Shown: piece by piece, positions 17,154 through 26,083 of the stretch
Layout of the letters: each line of letters opens with the position of its first letter
Numbering within the stretch: position 1 is the stretch's first letter
Assembly: GCF_013408655.1 (NCBI RefSeq)
Contig: NZ_JACCBP010000001.1
Coordinates: 3,968,001-4,032,000, forward strand
Reading direction: 5' to 3'
Length of the DNA stretch: 64,000 bases
Origin: Pigmentiphaga litoralis
Lineage (GTDB): Bacteria > Pseudomonadota > Gammaproteobacteria > Burkholderiales > Burkholderiaceae_B
The notes under the pieces: model-generated
What the model was told of the DNA's origin: nothing
Database searches by the model: none
Seen by the model: the letters and a program-made list of their open reading frames with translations, nothing else
Made by a program: the position numbers and the translations under genes

Positions 17154-18086
17154 ATGCTTGAAGCCTACATTGCCCACAGACACGATGAGACGACCCGGAC
17201 CCTGCGCGCCTTCGTCAGCCGTCTGCACGAGCCCGTCGCGCGTCCGGCCTTCCCGTCTTTGCTGCCCAAGATCAGCATCATCACGCCGTCGTACAACCAG
17301 GCCAAGTTCCTGGAACGCACGCTGCTGTCGATCCTGAACCAGAACTACCCGTACCTGGAACTGATCGTCATCGACGGCGGTTCGACCGACGGCAGCGTCG
17401 ACATCATCCGCAAATATGAAGACCGCCTGGCCTACTGGGTCAGCGAGAAGGACCGCGGCCAGTCCGACGCATTGAACAAGGGCTTTCGCCGCGCCACGGG
17501 CGATTACGTCGGCTGGCAGAATTCCGACGACCTGTTCTACCCCGGCGCGCTGATGGCCCTGGCCGAAGCGGCCATGCGCACCGGCGCACCGATCGTCAGC
17601 GGCAACCTGTATGTGGCCAACCACGAAAACCAGATCTACCGCGAAGTGCGCTACACGCCCATGACGCGCAAGTCGCTGGCCGTGGTCAAGGCATCGATTC
17701 CGAACCAGGCCGCCCTGTGGCGCCGGGACCTGATGGAAAAGTACGGCTTCATCGACGAGAAGAAGCAGTACTGCATGGACCTGGAACTGTGGAGCCGCCT
17801 GCTGCGCGCCGGCAGCAACGTCGTCGTGCCCGAAGCCTACGGTGTCTACACCGTGCATGCCGAGACCAAGACGACCACGATGGACCACATCCATCGTTCG
17901 GAGCGTGAGCAGATCGTCAAGGGTCTGAACCAGGAAGAAGGCCGCTCGGGCACGAAAGTCGACGACCTGCGCGTGGTCGCCCAGAAGATGCTGGCGCATG
18001 CCCGCCAGGGCGACACGCGCTACCTGACCGAGAAGTTCCTGACCAAGCTGGTCGGTGTCGATGATTGGCAGCGAGAGCCCAAATGA
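17154..18086 (+). CDS. Glycosyltransferase, GT2 family (WcaA-like)
   Basis: 310 residues. The GT2 domain starts near residue 40: ISIITPSYNQAKFLERTLLS, ELIVIDGGSTDGS, then the metal-binding stretch WQNSDDLF, and a catalytic region with MDLELWSRLLRAG. A soluble, membrane-associated enzyme that adds one sugar to the lipid-linked unit; the sugar cannot be told from sequence. Its stop overlaps the polymerase start (ATGA), so the two are translated together. Confidence 0.88.
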   Translation: MLEAYIAHRHDETTRTLRAFVSRLHEPVARPAFPSLLPKISIITPSYNQAKFLERTLLSILNQNYPYLELIVIDGGSTDGSVDIIRKYEDRLAYWVSEKDRGQSDALNKGFRRATGDYVGWQNSDDLFYPGALMALAEAAMRTGAPIVSGNLYVANHENQIYREVRYTPMTRKSLAVVKASIPNQAALWRRDLMEKYGFIDEKKQYCMDLELWSRLLRAGSNVVVPEAYGVYTVHAETKTTTMDHIHRSEREQIVKGLNQEEGRSGTKVDDLRVVAQKMLAHARQGDTRYLTEKFLTKLVGVDDWQREPK

Positions 18087-19348
18087 CCAACTACCGCCAG
18101 TTCTCCACGCTGCCGTTGCTGGGGTGGTTCATGTTCACCGCCCTGGTGATGAACAACGACGCCCTGTTCCTGAAGATCGGCTCGTTCAACCTCAGCCCGT
18201 GGGACGCGATCTTCCTGGCCATCGTGGCCGTGAAGTTCGCCCGGCTGGCGGAACCTACCGCGTATGCCTTGCCCAGCGCCCGCATCGGCTTTCTGCTTGC
18301 CCTGCAGCTGATCGCGCTCCTGTTCGTCGTGATGATGCAGTTCCGTCATACCAACACGATCGAAACCGGAGACGCGGTGCGCGACTTCCGCGTGCTGATC
18401 TACTTCCTGTCCATACCGTTCCTTTGCTACAAGGACCTGCAGTCGCACATGAACTACATGACGCTGCAGCGCTTCTTCATCTGGTCCGGCATGGCGGTCG
18501 CCGCCTGGATCGCGATCGAACAGCTGTTCGTGTTCAGCGCGTCCAACCCCGTGCGTAACCTGCGGATCGGCGTGTGGGTGATCCCGTTCTCGATCGTGTC
18601 GGTCCTGTACTTCCAGGAACAGCTCGGCATCAAGAAACGCACCGCCTACATGATGACGCTGTTCATGCTGGCCGCCCTGGTGTTCTCGCTCAACCGAAGC
18701 CAGTACCTGCAGCTGGGGGTGGCCGTTGCCGTCGCCGCGTTGCTGGGCAGCCGGGTCGGCGCCATGCGCAAGTCCATCGTGTACTTCGTGCCGGCCCTGA
18801 TCGGTGTGCTCGCCCTGTTCTATGCGATCGGGTATGCCGACGTGCTGATCGACCGGATCATCTCGGTCAATGACCTGGAAAGCGATTCGAGCTACGGCGC
18901 GCGGATCCAGGAACTGGAAGGCCAGGTGCAGCTGTATCAGCAGGCGCCGATCCTGGGTCAGGGCGCGGGCTTCAAGAGCTGGGTGATGGGTGAAAACGGC
19001 TTCGAGCTGAGCACCTTCGCGCACAACTCCTGGATGTTCTACCTGATGAAGTTCGGCATTGTCGGCACCGTGCTGGTGTTCCTGCCCGCCGTGTTCGTGC
19101 TGCTGATGTCGATGCTTCCAAGCTATCGCGATCCGCAACTGGAACTGCACCGCCGCTACATCCTGGCGACCGTGCCGATCTACCTGATCGTGGACCCGCT
19201 GTCGGGCGGCCTGGCGTATGCACCCAAGACGGCGTTTGTCGGCGTGCTGCTCACCTACTGTCTGTCGCTGATCCGCAATGCCAACCGGGAAACCACGCCT
19301 CAACCGGTCCATTACTACACTCCAGAAGGCGTACCCCACCATGGCTGA
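18083..19348 (+). CDS. wzy: Polysaccharide polymerase (Wzy / O-antigen ligase-like)
   Basis: 421 residues, about ten to twelve membrane segments, with a large periplasmic loop before the last helices that holds the Wzy_C-type stretch GQGAGFKSWVMGENGFELSTFAHNSW. Wzy proteins have little sequence conservation; the call rests on topology, this loop and the presence of wzx and wzc. It should join repeat units at the periplasmic face. The start at 18083 overlaps the previous stop by four bases and its end overlaps the next gene by eight. Confidence 0.8.
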   Translation: MTNYRQFSTLPLLGWFMFTALVMNNDALFLKIGSFNLSPWDAIFLAIVAVKFARLAEPTAYALPSARIGFLLALQLIALLFVVMMQFRHTNTIETGDAVRDFRVLIYFLSIPFLCYKDLQSHMNYMTLQRFFIWSGMAVAAWIAIEQLFVFSASNPVRNLRIGVWVIPFSIVSVLYFQEQLGIKKRTAYMMTLFMLAALVFSLNRSQYLQLGVAVAVAALLGSRVGAMRKSIVYFVPALIGVLALFYAIGYADVLIDRIISVNDLESDSSYGARIQELEGQVQLYQQAPILGQGAGFKSWVMGENGFELSTFAHNSWMFYLMKFGIVGTVLVFLPAVFVLLMSMLPSYRDPQLELHRRYILATVPIYLIVDPLSGGLAYAPKTAFVGVLLTYCLSLIRNANRETTPQPVHYYTPEGVPHHG

Positions 19349-20486
19349 CGTGCTGTTTGTAGCACCGGACCTGCACCGCGGCGGCGTCGGACGATGCGTC
19401 AGCTTCATCGTCGACGAGGTGCCGCACCACGGGTTCGGCACGTCGCTGTTCCTGCTGCGCGGTCTTGACCACGAGTACGAGGTCAACAACCCGGAAGTCG
19501 AACGCGGCATGCATGTGGGCGAATCGAAGCTGAAGTTTGCTGCGATGCTGCCCGTTGCCCTGTTCCGGCTCTGGCGCACCATCCAGCGCACGAAGCCCGA
19601 GATCGTCTGCTCGCACGGCCTGCTGTGCAACGCCGCGGTCGCGGTCATGCGCATGATGTCGCGCCGGCCGTTCCGCAGCGTGGCCTTCGAACACAACGCG
19701 CCGTCCAGCCACTATTCGACCACGTCGATGAAGGGGCTCAAGACCTTCCTGCTGCGCACGCTGTATCCGCGGCATGACGTGGTGATCGGTGTGTCGCGCG
19801 GCGTGGTGGACGACCTGGTCACGCTGGTGCCGGACCTGCAGGGCAAGTGCAGCCACATCTACAACGGCCTGCCGGTCGAAGAAGTCAGCCGGCAAAGCCA
19901 GGAAGCACCGCCCCCGCAAGCCGACGACGCGAAGTTCAGCGTGGTGTCGGTGGGCCGTCTTGCGCCGTCGAAAGACTACAAGACCCTGGTGGCCGCCGCC
20001 CAGATCCTGGACGATCCGGACGTGCAGTTCCTGGTGATCGGCGAAGGCCCGCTGGAAGAAGAACTGCGCCTGCTCAATGAAGCGCGTCCGTCGCGTTCGC
20101 GCGTGAAGTTCCTGGGCCACCTCGACAACCCGTTTCCCGCCGTGGCCGCCGCCGACATCTTTTTGCTGACGTCGATACACGAAAGCTTTGGCATCGTGCT
20201 GGTCGAGGCCTTGAGCCTGGGCGTGCCGGTGCTGGCCACCAACTGTCCGTCCGGCCCTGCCGAGATCCTGAGCGACGGCGAATTCGGCGTGCTGGTTCCG
20301 GTCAGCAACGCCGCCGCCATTGCCGAAGCGGTCCGCAAGCTGCTGTACGAGCGCGAACCCGCAAAACGCCTCCGTTCGTTGGGCCCCTTGCGCGCCAACG
20401 ACTTTTCCCTGAATCAACACGCGCAACGCGTGGTCGACCTGTTCCGCACGTTGATCGCCGATCGCAAGCAACCCCGTGGAGTTTGA
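19341..20486 (+). CDS. Glycosyltransferase, GT4 family
   Basis: 381 residues with GT-B fold. N-terminal LFVAPDLHRGGVGRCVSFI; C-terminal half VVSVGRLAPSKDYKTLV, VIGEGPLEEELR, and the donor-binding ESFGIVLVEALSLGVPV with the E-x7-E motif. The ATG at 19341 overlaps the polymerase gene by eight bases. A retaining transferase adding one sugar of the repeat unit; donor and acceptor are unknown. Confidence 0.9.
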   Translation: MADVLFVAPDLHRGGVGRCVSFIVDEVPHHGFGTSLFLLRGLDHEYEVNNPEVERGMHVGESKLKFAAMLPVALFRLWRTIQRTKPEIVCSHGLLCNAAVAVMRMMSRRPFRSVAFEHNAPSSHYSTTSMKGLKTFLLRTLYPRHDVVIGVSRGVVDDLVTLVPDLQGKCSHIYNGLPVEEVSRQSQEAPPPQADDAKFSVVSVGRLAPSKDYKTLVAAAQILDDPDVQFLVIGEGPLEEELRLLNEARPSRSRVKFLGHLDNPFPAVAAADIFLLTSIHESFGIVLVEALSLGVPVLATNCPSGPAEILSDGEFGVLVPVSNAAAIAEAVRKLLYEREPAKRLRSLGPLRANDFSLNQHAQRVVDLFRTLIADRKQPRGV

Positions 20487-20487
20487 G

Positions 20488-21387
20488 ATGGAACGCATCC
20501 CCGTTTCGGTCATCGTGATGACCAAGAACGAAGAGTCCAATATCGCGAAGTGCCTGGCCGGCCTGACCGACTTCGCAGAGGTCTTTGTCGTCGACTCCCG
20601 CAGTACCGACAACACCTGCGCGATCGCCGAATCGTATGGCGCCAAGGTCGTCCAGTTCGACTGGAACGGCCGCTATCCGAAAAAGAAGCAGTGGTGCCTG
20701 AAAGAGCTGCCCTGCACCTACCCGATTCTGCTGTACGTCGACGCCGACGAAGAAATGTCGCCCGAGCTGGCCGAGGAAATCCGTGCCTGCCTGCCCAAGT
20801 TCTCGCAAGGCTACGGCGGCGCGTTCGTGGGCTTCGACTATGTGTTCGCCGGCAAGAAGCTGGCCTATGGCCACCGCGTCTTCAAGCTGGTGCTGGTGCA
20901 TCAGGCGTCGTCCGAATTCCTGGACTACGACGACCTGGACGCCGCCAACATGTGGGAAGTCGAAGGCCATTACCAGCCTGCGATCAAGGGCCGCACCTTC
21001 GCGCTCAAGCATCGCATGCTGCATGACGACCATGATTCGCTCTATCACTATTTCGACAAGCACAACCGCTACTCGGACTGGGAAGCGCAACTGCGCAGCA
21101 AGGGCCTGATGAATGATCCGCGCGAGGCCAACCTCGGCTTGCGTTCGATGATGAAGAAGGTGCTGGACAACCTGCCCTTCAAGCCGCTGATCAGCTTCCT
21201 GCACAGCTACATCCTGAAGTTCGGTTTCCTGGACGGCGCCGCCGGCTTTCACTACGCCATGGCCCGCGCCACGTACTACTGGCAGATCGGCCTGAAGATG
21301 GACGAGCTGGCCGCGCGCAAGCAGACCAAGCTGGTCCGCCCGGGCGTCGTGACGGCACGCCCCGCCACGAAGGAATCGGCGACATGA
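20488..21387 (+). CDS. Glycosyltransferase, GT2 family (WaaE/KdtX-like)
   Basis: 299 residues. VSVIVMTKNEESNIAKCLAG, VFVVDSRSTDNT, an aspartate motif YVDADEE, and a C-terminal region (KPLISFLHSYILKFGFLDG followed by FHYAMARATYYW) give the pattern of the WaaE-like GT2 subgroup. I choose ATG 20488, six bases after GGAG, over a GTG twelve bases upstream. It overlaps the acetyltransferase start as ATGA. It adds one sugar in the same glycan; the linkage is unknown. Confidence 0.88.
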   Translation: MERIPVSVIVMTKNEESNIAKCLAGLTDFAEVFVVDSRSTDNTCAIAESYGAKVVQFDWNGRYPKKKQWCLKELPCTYPILLYVDADEEMSPELAEEIRACLPKFSQGYGGAFVGFDYVFAGKKLAYGHRVFKLVLVHQASSEFLDYDDLDAANMWEVEGHYQPAIKGRTFALKHRMLHDDHDSLYHYFDKHNRYSDWEAQLRSKGLMNDPREANLGLRSMMKKVLDNLPFKPLISFLHSYILKFGFLDGAAGFHYAMARATYYWQIGLKMDELAARKQTKLVRPGVVTARPATKESAT

Positions 21388-21944
21388 GCGACTTTCAGCG
21401 ACTGGACCTGTTCACCATGCCGGCCGGCTTCCGGCGGCGGGGTGGGTTGACCGTGCAATTGTGGTGGTTGACGCAGGCGTCGCTGTTTCGCGGGTCCCCG
21501 CAGATCGCCTACGGCTTCCGGCGTTTCCTGCTTCGCTGCTTCGGCGCGAAGATTGGCAAGAACGTCGTGATCCGCCCAAGCGCGACCATCACCTATCCGT
21601 GGAACCTGACGATCGGGGACTACGCGTGGGTCGGTGATGACGTGGTGCTCTACAACCTGGGCGAGATCACCATTGGCGATCACGCGGTGGTCTCGCAGCG
21701 CAGCTATCTGTGCGCCGGCGACCACGATGCGGCACAGGTCGATTTCCCTATCCGTGCACGCGCGATCCGCGTCGGCAAGCAGGCCTGGGTCGCCACCGAC
21801 GTGTTCGTCGGCCCGGGCGTCAGCATTGGTGACGGCGCCATCGTCGGCGCGCGCAGCTCGGTGTTCAAGGACGTTCCGGGCGGCACCGTCAACCACGGCA
21901 ACCCTTGCAAGGTCGTGCGGCAACGCACTGTTTCGGCCCCATGA
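21384..21944 (+). CDS. wcaF: WcaF-like acetyltransferase
   Basis: 186 residues, left-handed beta-helix made of hexapeptide repeats (IGKNVVIRPSATITYP; LTIGDYAWVGDDV; ITIGDHAVVSQRSYLCAG; IRVGKQAWVATDVFVGPG; VSIGDGAIVGARS). The early LWWLTQASLFRGSP segment is characteristic of WcaF. It should O-acetylate a sugar of the repeat unit with acetyl-CoA. It is coupled by four-base overlaps to both neighbours, so its product is likely made at fixed ratio with the transferases. Confidence 0.88.
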   Translation: MSDFQRLDLFTMPAGFRRRGGLTVQLWWLTQASLFRGSPQIAYGFRRFLLRCFGAKIGKNVVIRPSATITYPWNLTIGDYAWVGDDVVLYNLGEITIGDHAVVSQRSYLCAGDHDAAQVDFPIRARAIRVGKQAWVATDVFVGPGVSIGDGAIVGARSSVFKDVPGGTVNHGNPCKVVRQRTVSAP

Positions 21945-23194
21945 AGATCCTGCTCTACGGCATCAATTTTTCGCCCGAGCTCACCGGCATTGGCAAATAC
22001 ACCGGTGAACTCGCGGCCTGGCTCGCGTCGCGCGGCCACGAGGTCAGCGTCGTCACGGCGCCGCCCTACTATCCCGAATGGCAGGTGCACGATGGCTACA
22101 AGGCCGGACGCTACCGCAAGGAAATCTGGAAGGGCGTGACGGTGTACCGCGTGCCCTTGTGGGTGCCCAAGCGGCCGTCGGGCCTCAAGCGCATTCTGCA
22201 CCTGGCCAGTTTTGCTGCGACCAGCCTGCCCGTGGCCTGGTGGCGTCTGGCCCATCGGCCCGACGCGGTGCTGGTGGTGGAACCGCCGCTGTTCTGCGCG
22301 CCGGCCACGCTGCTCGGCGCCGCGCTCGTGGGCAGCCGCAGCTGGCTGCACGTGCAGGACTTTGAAGTGGATGCGGCGTTCGACCTCGGCATGTTGTCGG
22401 GCAAGACGCTGCGCAAGGCCGTGCTGGGCGTCGAACGTTTCCTGATGCGCCGCTTTACCCGCGTGTCGACCATCTCGTCCAAGATGCGCGAGCGTCTGCT
22501 GGCCAAGGGTGTCGAGTCCGATCGCGTGGTGCTGTTCCCCAATGGCGTCGACCTGGACGCCGTCAAGCCTCTGGATCGGCCCAGCGTGATCCGCGCTGAA
22601 CTCGGCATTCCTGAACACGCCGTGGTGGCGCTGTACTCCGGCAACATGGGCGGCAAGCAAGGTCTCGAGATCCTGGGCGAAGTCGCCCGCCTGCTGGCCA
22701 CGCAACCCGACATCCGTTTCGTGTTCTGTGGCGAAGGCCCGACCAAGCCGGTCCTGCAGGCCGCCTGCCGTGACCTGCCCAACGTGCACTTCCTGCCGCT
22801 GCAGCCGATCGAACGCCTGTCCGAATTGCTGGGCGCGGCCGACATCCATCTGCTGCCGCAACGCAAGGACGCAGCCGACCTGGTCATGCCGTCGAAGCTT
22901 ACGGGCATCCTGGCCAGCGGCAAGCCGCTGATCTGCGCGTCGCCCGAAGGCACGGAGCTGGCCAACGTGGTCGCGAACTGCGGGGTGCTTACGCCGCCCG
23001 AAGACGCCACCGCCATGGCGGATGCCCTGCTCAAGCTTGCGCGGGACCCGGCTCGCCGTACGGTGCTCGGCGCCGCCGGCCGCACGTACGCCCGCAACTG
23101 GCTCGATGCGGAAACCATCTTCCGCCGCTTCGAAGAAGCGCTGCTGCAGACGCTGCCGGACCCCCGCGAACCGCAGCACCAGTCCAAGCCCTGA
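21941..23194 (+). CDS. wcaI: WcaI-like glycosyltransferase (GT4)
   Basis: 417 residues. N-terminal MKILLYGINFSPELTGIGKY and APPYYPEWQVHDGY are hallmarks of the colanic acid WcaI family. The C-terminal GT4 half shows LYSGNMGGKQGLEIL, CGEGPTKPVLQ and DLVMPSKLTGILASGKP. WcaI is often called a fucosyltransferase, which fits the GDP-fucose genes in this operon, but the specificity is inferred. Last gene of the operon, about 20 bp before the terminator. Confidence 0.9.
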   Translation: MKILLYGINFSPELTGIGKYTGELAAWLASRGHEVSVVTAPPYYPEWQVHDGYKAGRYRKEIWKGVTVYRVPLWVPKRPSGLKRILHLASFAATSLPVAWWRLAHRPDAVLVVEPPLFCAPATLLGAALVGSRSWLHVQDFEVDAAFDLGMLSGKTLRKAVLGVERFLMRRFTRVSTISSKMRERLLAKGVESDRVVLFPNGVDLDAVKPLDRPSVIRAELGIPEHAVVALYSGNMGGKQGLEILGEVARLLATQPDIRFVFCGEGPTKPVLQAACRDLPNVHFLPLQPIERLSELLGAADIHLLPQRKDAADLVMPSKLTGILASGKPLICASPEGTELANVVANCGVLTPPEDATAMADALLKLARDPARRTVLGAAGRTYARNWLDAETIFRRFEEALLQTLPDPREPQHQSKP

Positions 23195-23208
23195 ACGACG
23201 ACAACAAG

Positions 23209-23251
23209 AAAAAGCCCGGCCCCAAGATGATCTTGGGGCCGGGCTTTTTTT
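23209..23251 (+). terminator. Strong bidirectional terminator ending the glycan operon
   Basis: A 15-bp perfect stem (GCCCGGCCCCAAGAT at 23214-23228 and its complement at 23230-23244) flanked by an A run on the left and seven T residues on the right. It ends the rightward glycan operon and could also stop leftward transcription from the LuxR genes. Confidence 0.92.
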
Positions 23252-23306
23252 GGCTGTGCGCGGGTGGCTGTGCGCGGGTGGCTGTGCGCGGGTGGCTGTG
23301 CGCGGG
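23251..23306 (+). repeat. Four perfect 14-bp tandem repeats
   Basis: TGGCTGTGCGCGGG occurs four times without a mismatch, directly after the terminator U tract, followed by a decayed fifth partial copy. It lies between convergent units and encodes nothing recognisable. A 14-bp palindrome (CTCAGTG-CACTGAG, 23332-23345) follows. Confidence 0.9.
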
Positions 23307-23390
23307 TGGCGGCTGCGGCGCGTGGGCATCGCTCAGTGCACTGAGTTTCGGCCATGCCATCGGCGCCCCACATGACACCCCATAACAGAA

Positions 23391-23408
23391 ACGCGGCCTA
23401 AGCCGCGT
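23391..23408 (-). terminator. Weak hairpin after the leftward LuxR gene
   Basis: ACGCGGC-CTAA-GCCGCGT forms a 7-bp stem about 30 bp past the LuxR stop. Read leftward it is followed by TTCTGTT, a poor U tract. A possible terminator, backed up by the strong one at 23209-23251. Confidence 0.4.
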
Positions 23409-23438
23409 CTCTACTCCTGCCTGCGCATGGCGCTGCCT

Positions 23439-24092
23439 TTACAGCAGGCCGCGCTGGATGGCATTGAATACCGCTTCTGTCTGGTTGCTGGCGCTCAGCT
23501 TCCAGTACAGACTGCGAGCATGGCTCTTTACTGTCGCCACCGAGATGCCCATGCGCTCGCCAATGATGCGCATGTTCACACCTGAGGCCAGCAAGCGCAG
23601 CAGCTCGTACTGTCGTTTGGTCAATTCGGAACGCGGTCCGGCGCGCAGCGCGATCGGACCCGATGCCGGGTTGAGCGCACCCATGCTGGACATCGCAGGC
23701 GCCATGCCACCCGCCATCGGCGGATAACAATAGCCCCCGGCGAGCACCAGGTTGATGGCGGCCCACACGGCCATCGGCGTGGCCGATTTGGGTACGTATC
23801 CCGATACGCCGGAAAGCACGGCGCCGTAGATGAAACTGGGGTCCGGCGTGTCATAGAACACGAGACTGCGGTATGGCATGAACTTGCGCACGGCATCGGA
23901 CAGCAACCGAAGATCGGTATCGCTGCGCGAGGTGCATCCGAACACCAGCAGTTCGACGGTTCCAGAGCTGGCCTGCTCCGCAACATTGTCGGGCGTCATC
24001 AGTGAGACGTTATTTACGCCCTGGATGGTTTCCAGTACACGGCGCACGGCCGCCTGGAAAACAGGCTGGTCTTCGATCAGCAAAACATTCAT
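23439..24092 (-). CDS. LuxR-type response regulator, receiver lacking phospho-Asp
   Basis: 217 residues. The receiver-like domain (1-120) keeps an acidic pair at the N-terminus (LLIEDQP) and Lys102 (GYVPKSAT), but the phospho-acceptor position is Gly52 (LLVFGCTS). A LuxR helix-turn-helix (about 155-215) has LTKRQYELLRLLASGVNMR and ISVATVKSHARSLYWKL. It is more distant from the other two LuxR proteins of the locus than they are from each other. It lies leftward at the right end of the polysaccharide genes, downstream of the second LuxR gene. A role in controlling the glycan is inferred from position. Confidence 0.82.
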   Translation of the reverse strand: MNVLLIEDQPVFQAAVRRVLETIQGVNNVSLMTPDNVAEQASSGTVELLVFGCTSRSDTDLRLLSDAVRKFMPYRSLVFYDTPDPSFIYGAVLSGVSGYVPKSATPMAVWAAINLVLAGGYCYPPMAGGMAPAMSSMGALNPASGPIALRAGPRSELTKRQYELLRLLASGVNMRIIGERMGISVATVKSHARSLYWKLSASNQTEAVFNAIQRGLL

Positions 24093-24340
24093 TCTGGAAA
24101 TCCAGGTATGGGGCTAGACGGCGGCTGCACAGCCGGGGGCTGCTACACCATTGCGCGACCTATCGTTGGAAACATCCCGATACCATGAGGCCATGATCGC
24201 GTTAGTGAGACCGATCATAGCTAGCGTGTAGGGGCGGTGTATCTCCTGCATGTGGATGACCAACGGTTGACGGACGCCGGGACTTTTATGGGGGATGCCT
24301 GTGGTCACGGCATCCGGTTGCAGTCCCGGGTCTGTGAATC

Positions 24341-25189
24341 TCAAGAGTTAGCGGCCAACGGACGACGGATGTCCAAGCCACCCGCCGTCCCGGGAAGCTC
24401 CACACTGGAAAAACTGGATGGCGAGCGCCATCCGAGGTCGTCGGCACGCTTAAAATTTACAGGCGGCTCCGCGCTCAGATCCGCGGTCACGCGATCAGGT
24501 TGCCAATCAAGCGTCGCGCCACGCTGCAGGGCGGCGTACACGGCTTCGCTCTTGTTCTTCACGTTCAGACGCTGATACAGCGTGCAGGCGTGCGTCTTGG
24601 CGGTGGCCACCGAGATGTTCAGCATGCGGCTGACCGTCTTGATCGGATAACCACGGGCCAGCAGCACCAGCACCTGGTATTGACGCGGCGTGATGTTCAG
24701 CAGTTCGGCACCGGCGACGGCAGCACGGCCATCGGCGCTAGGCTGACGGGTCGGGTGGCCCAGCTGGAACGGCTGCATCGCATTGAACGGCGCAGGCGCA
24801 GCGGTTTCGCCGGGGAAGCAGTAGCCGCCGACCATGACCAGGCGAATCGCGGCTTCGAGCACTTCCAGGGATTCGGTCTTGCGAACGCAACCAAAGATCT
24901 TTTGCGACGAACGAAGGGCGGACAGCTTGAAGGATTCGTCATCCGACAGCAGCAGCATCTTCTGGGGATCAAGCAGCGTACGCACTCGTTCCAGCAGTGC
25001 ATCGGTTGCGGCCACATCGGGCAGCACGCTCAGGATGACGAGATCGGCGTTTTGATGCGTCGCAGCATCCTGTTCCGCACGGGCCATATTGATGACGACC
25101 ACTTCGGTCGCGCTGTTGGCACGTGTCAGGATCTGACACAGACCGTGCATCAACAGTGGTTGGCTTTCTACCAGCAAGACTTTTGCCAT
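24341..25189 (-). CDS. LuxR-type response regulator, receiver lacking phospho-Asp
   Basis: 282 residues. The receiver-like domain has Ser54 at the phospho-acceptor position (LVILSVLP), no acidic pair (LVESQP) and keeps Lys104 (CVRKTES). The LuxR domain (about 165-230) is almost identical to that of the 5764-6549 protein, including ARGYPIKTVSRMLNISVATA and the following recognition helix, so the two should bind the same DNA sites. A divergent Ala/Pro/Ser-rich tail of about 45 residues follows. The two paralogues bracket the exopolysaccharide locus. Confidence 0.85.
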   Translation of the reverse strand: MAKVLLVESQPLLMHGLCQILTRANSATEVVVINMARAEQDAATHQNADLVILSVLPDVAATDALLERVRTLLDPQKMLLLSDDESFKLSALRSSQKIFGCVRKTESLEVLEAAIRLVMVGGYCFPGETAAPAPFNAMQPFQLGHPTRQPSADGRAAVAGAELLNITPRQYQVLVLLARGYPIKTVSRMLNISVATAKTHACTLYQRLNVKNKSEAVYAALQRGATLDWQPDRVTADLSAEPPVNFKRADDLGWRSPSSFSSVELPGTAGGLDIRRPLAANS

Positions 25190-26083
25190 TTTGCCCTCGA
25201 GGCGAGATTAAACGTGAGTAGGGAAGGTGTTGATTTTTTTCATGAAGCCCCACCTCATCAGTCCGATTCGTATAGGGGGCATCTGGCCGCTCGCGGTTGA
25301 CTCAACCGTCGTTGTGATTAGCCTGAAGAGGATCGACGAGTAGATACTAGTTTGCGAAATCCTCTAAATCAATGCATCTCAGACGTAATGCTTACCTACG
25401 CCATCAGGCCCATCATCGGTCCTCAATCAAAAGACTGAGGCCGGTTTTCGCTGCCTAATTTTGCTAGGGAGAGCATGCAAATGCATGGAAAAAGGGATGC
25501 ATTAATTCGCATGAACACGTCATTGTCGGCGCCTAAAACAGGATTGGACCTTCCAATCCGATGGTATTCAGCCCAGCGCCGTAACAATTTAATTTCTCCT
25601 GTTGCAGTCAGAAATGCGCCTACAAGCAATCAAGCTGACGCAGGGCTGACTTTTCAACCGAAAACGAAGGGTCGAATCAATCCGCATCGCATCCATTTAC
25701 TGATGAGCCCGCCGTTCGGATACCCCGATCTCACGCTTACGATTTGCCACACCTCCAAACTACCATGCACCCAACGCGCCTCCCACAGAGCGAATGCAGG
25801 ACAAGGATTAGCGAGTCGGATTCACCCGGGTAGACGAGGGACTGTTGAGCACGCTCAGCCTTTTCGCATGCTGCGCCGCAGTACGTGCCTCAACCTTTGC
25901 CCAGCTTGCGCCACGCGGGTGACAGGCCGTTTTCCGCTGAGCAGGCCATCATCCTCGGGCAACTCCGTACTGCACCTTTCTCCTCCCAGCCACGCCCGGG
26001 ACGCGTGCTATCGTCCACACGATTCCCGACCCGCCTTACATGGCTCGCCTCAGCCCCTACCCGAATTGCGAGTGGTCTACACC
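25190..26083. other. Non-coding stretch before pcaB
   Basis: About 890 bp with lower GC than the flanks. The pcaB frame stays open leftward to about 25475, but the translation there has no family features and an amino-acid make-up unlike the neighbours, so I treat it as chance. Dyads are seen at 25474-25487 (CATGCA-AA-TGCATG) and shortly after it (ATGC-N8-GCAT, from about 25497). Promoters for the LuxR gene on the left and the pca genes on the right should be here. No RNA gene is recognised. Confidence 0.5.

Noticed and set aside
15735-17999. Leftward open frame of 754 codons across wzx and a glycosyltransferase
   Set aside because: It spans two real genes in antisense and is rich in Gln, Arg and His; typical GC artefact.
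18020-19696. Leftward open frame of 558 codons opposite wzy
   Set aside because: Composition and lack of motifs mark it as antisense shadow of a membrane protein gene.
23251-23306. Short direct repeats considered as a CRISPR array
   Set aside because: The 14-bp units are contiguous with no spacers and no cas gene is present; this is a plain tandem repeat.
25475-26083. N-terminal extension of pcaB by about 200 codons
   Set aside because: No similarity to any PcaB N-terminus; PcaB family length is met from about 26084.
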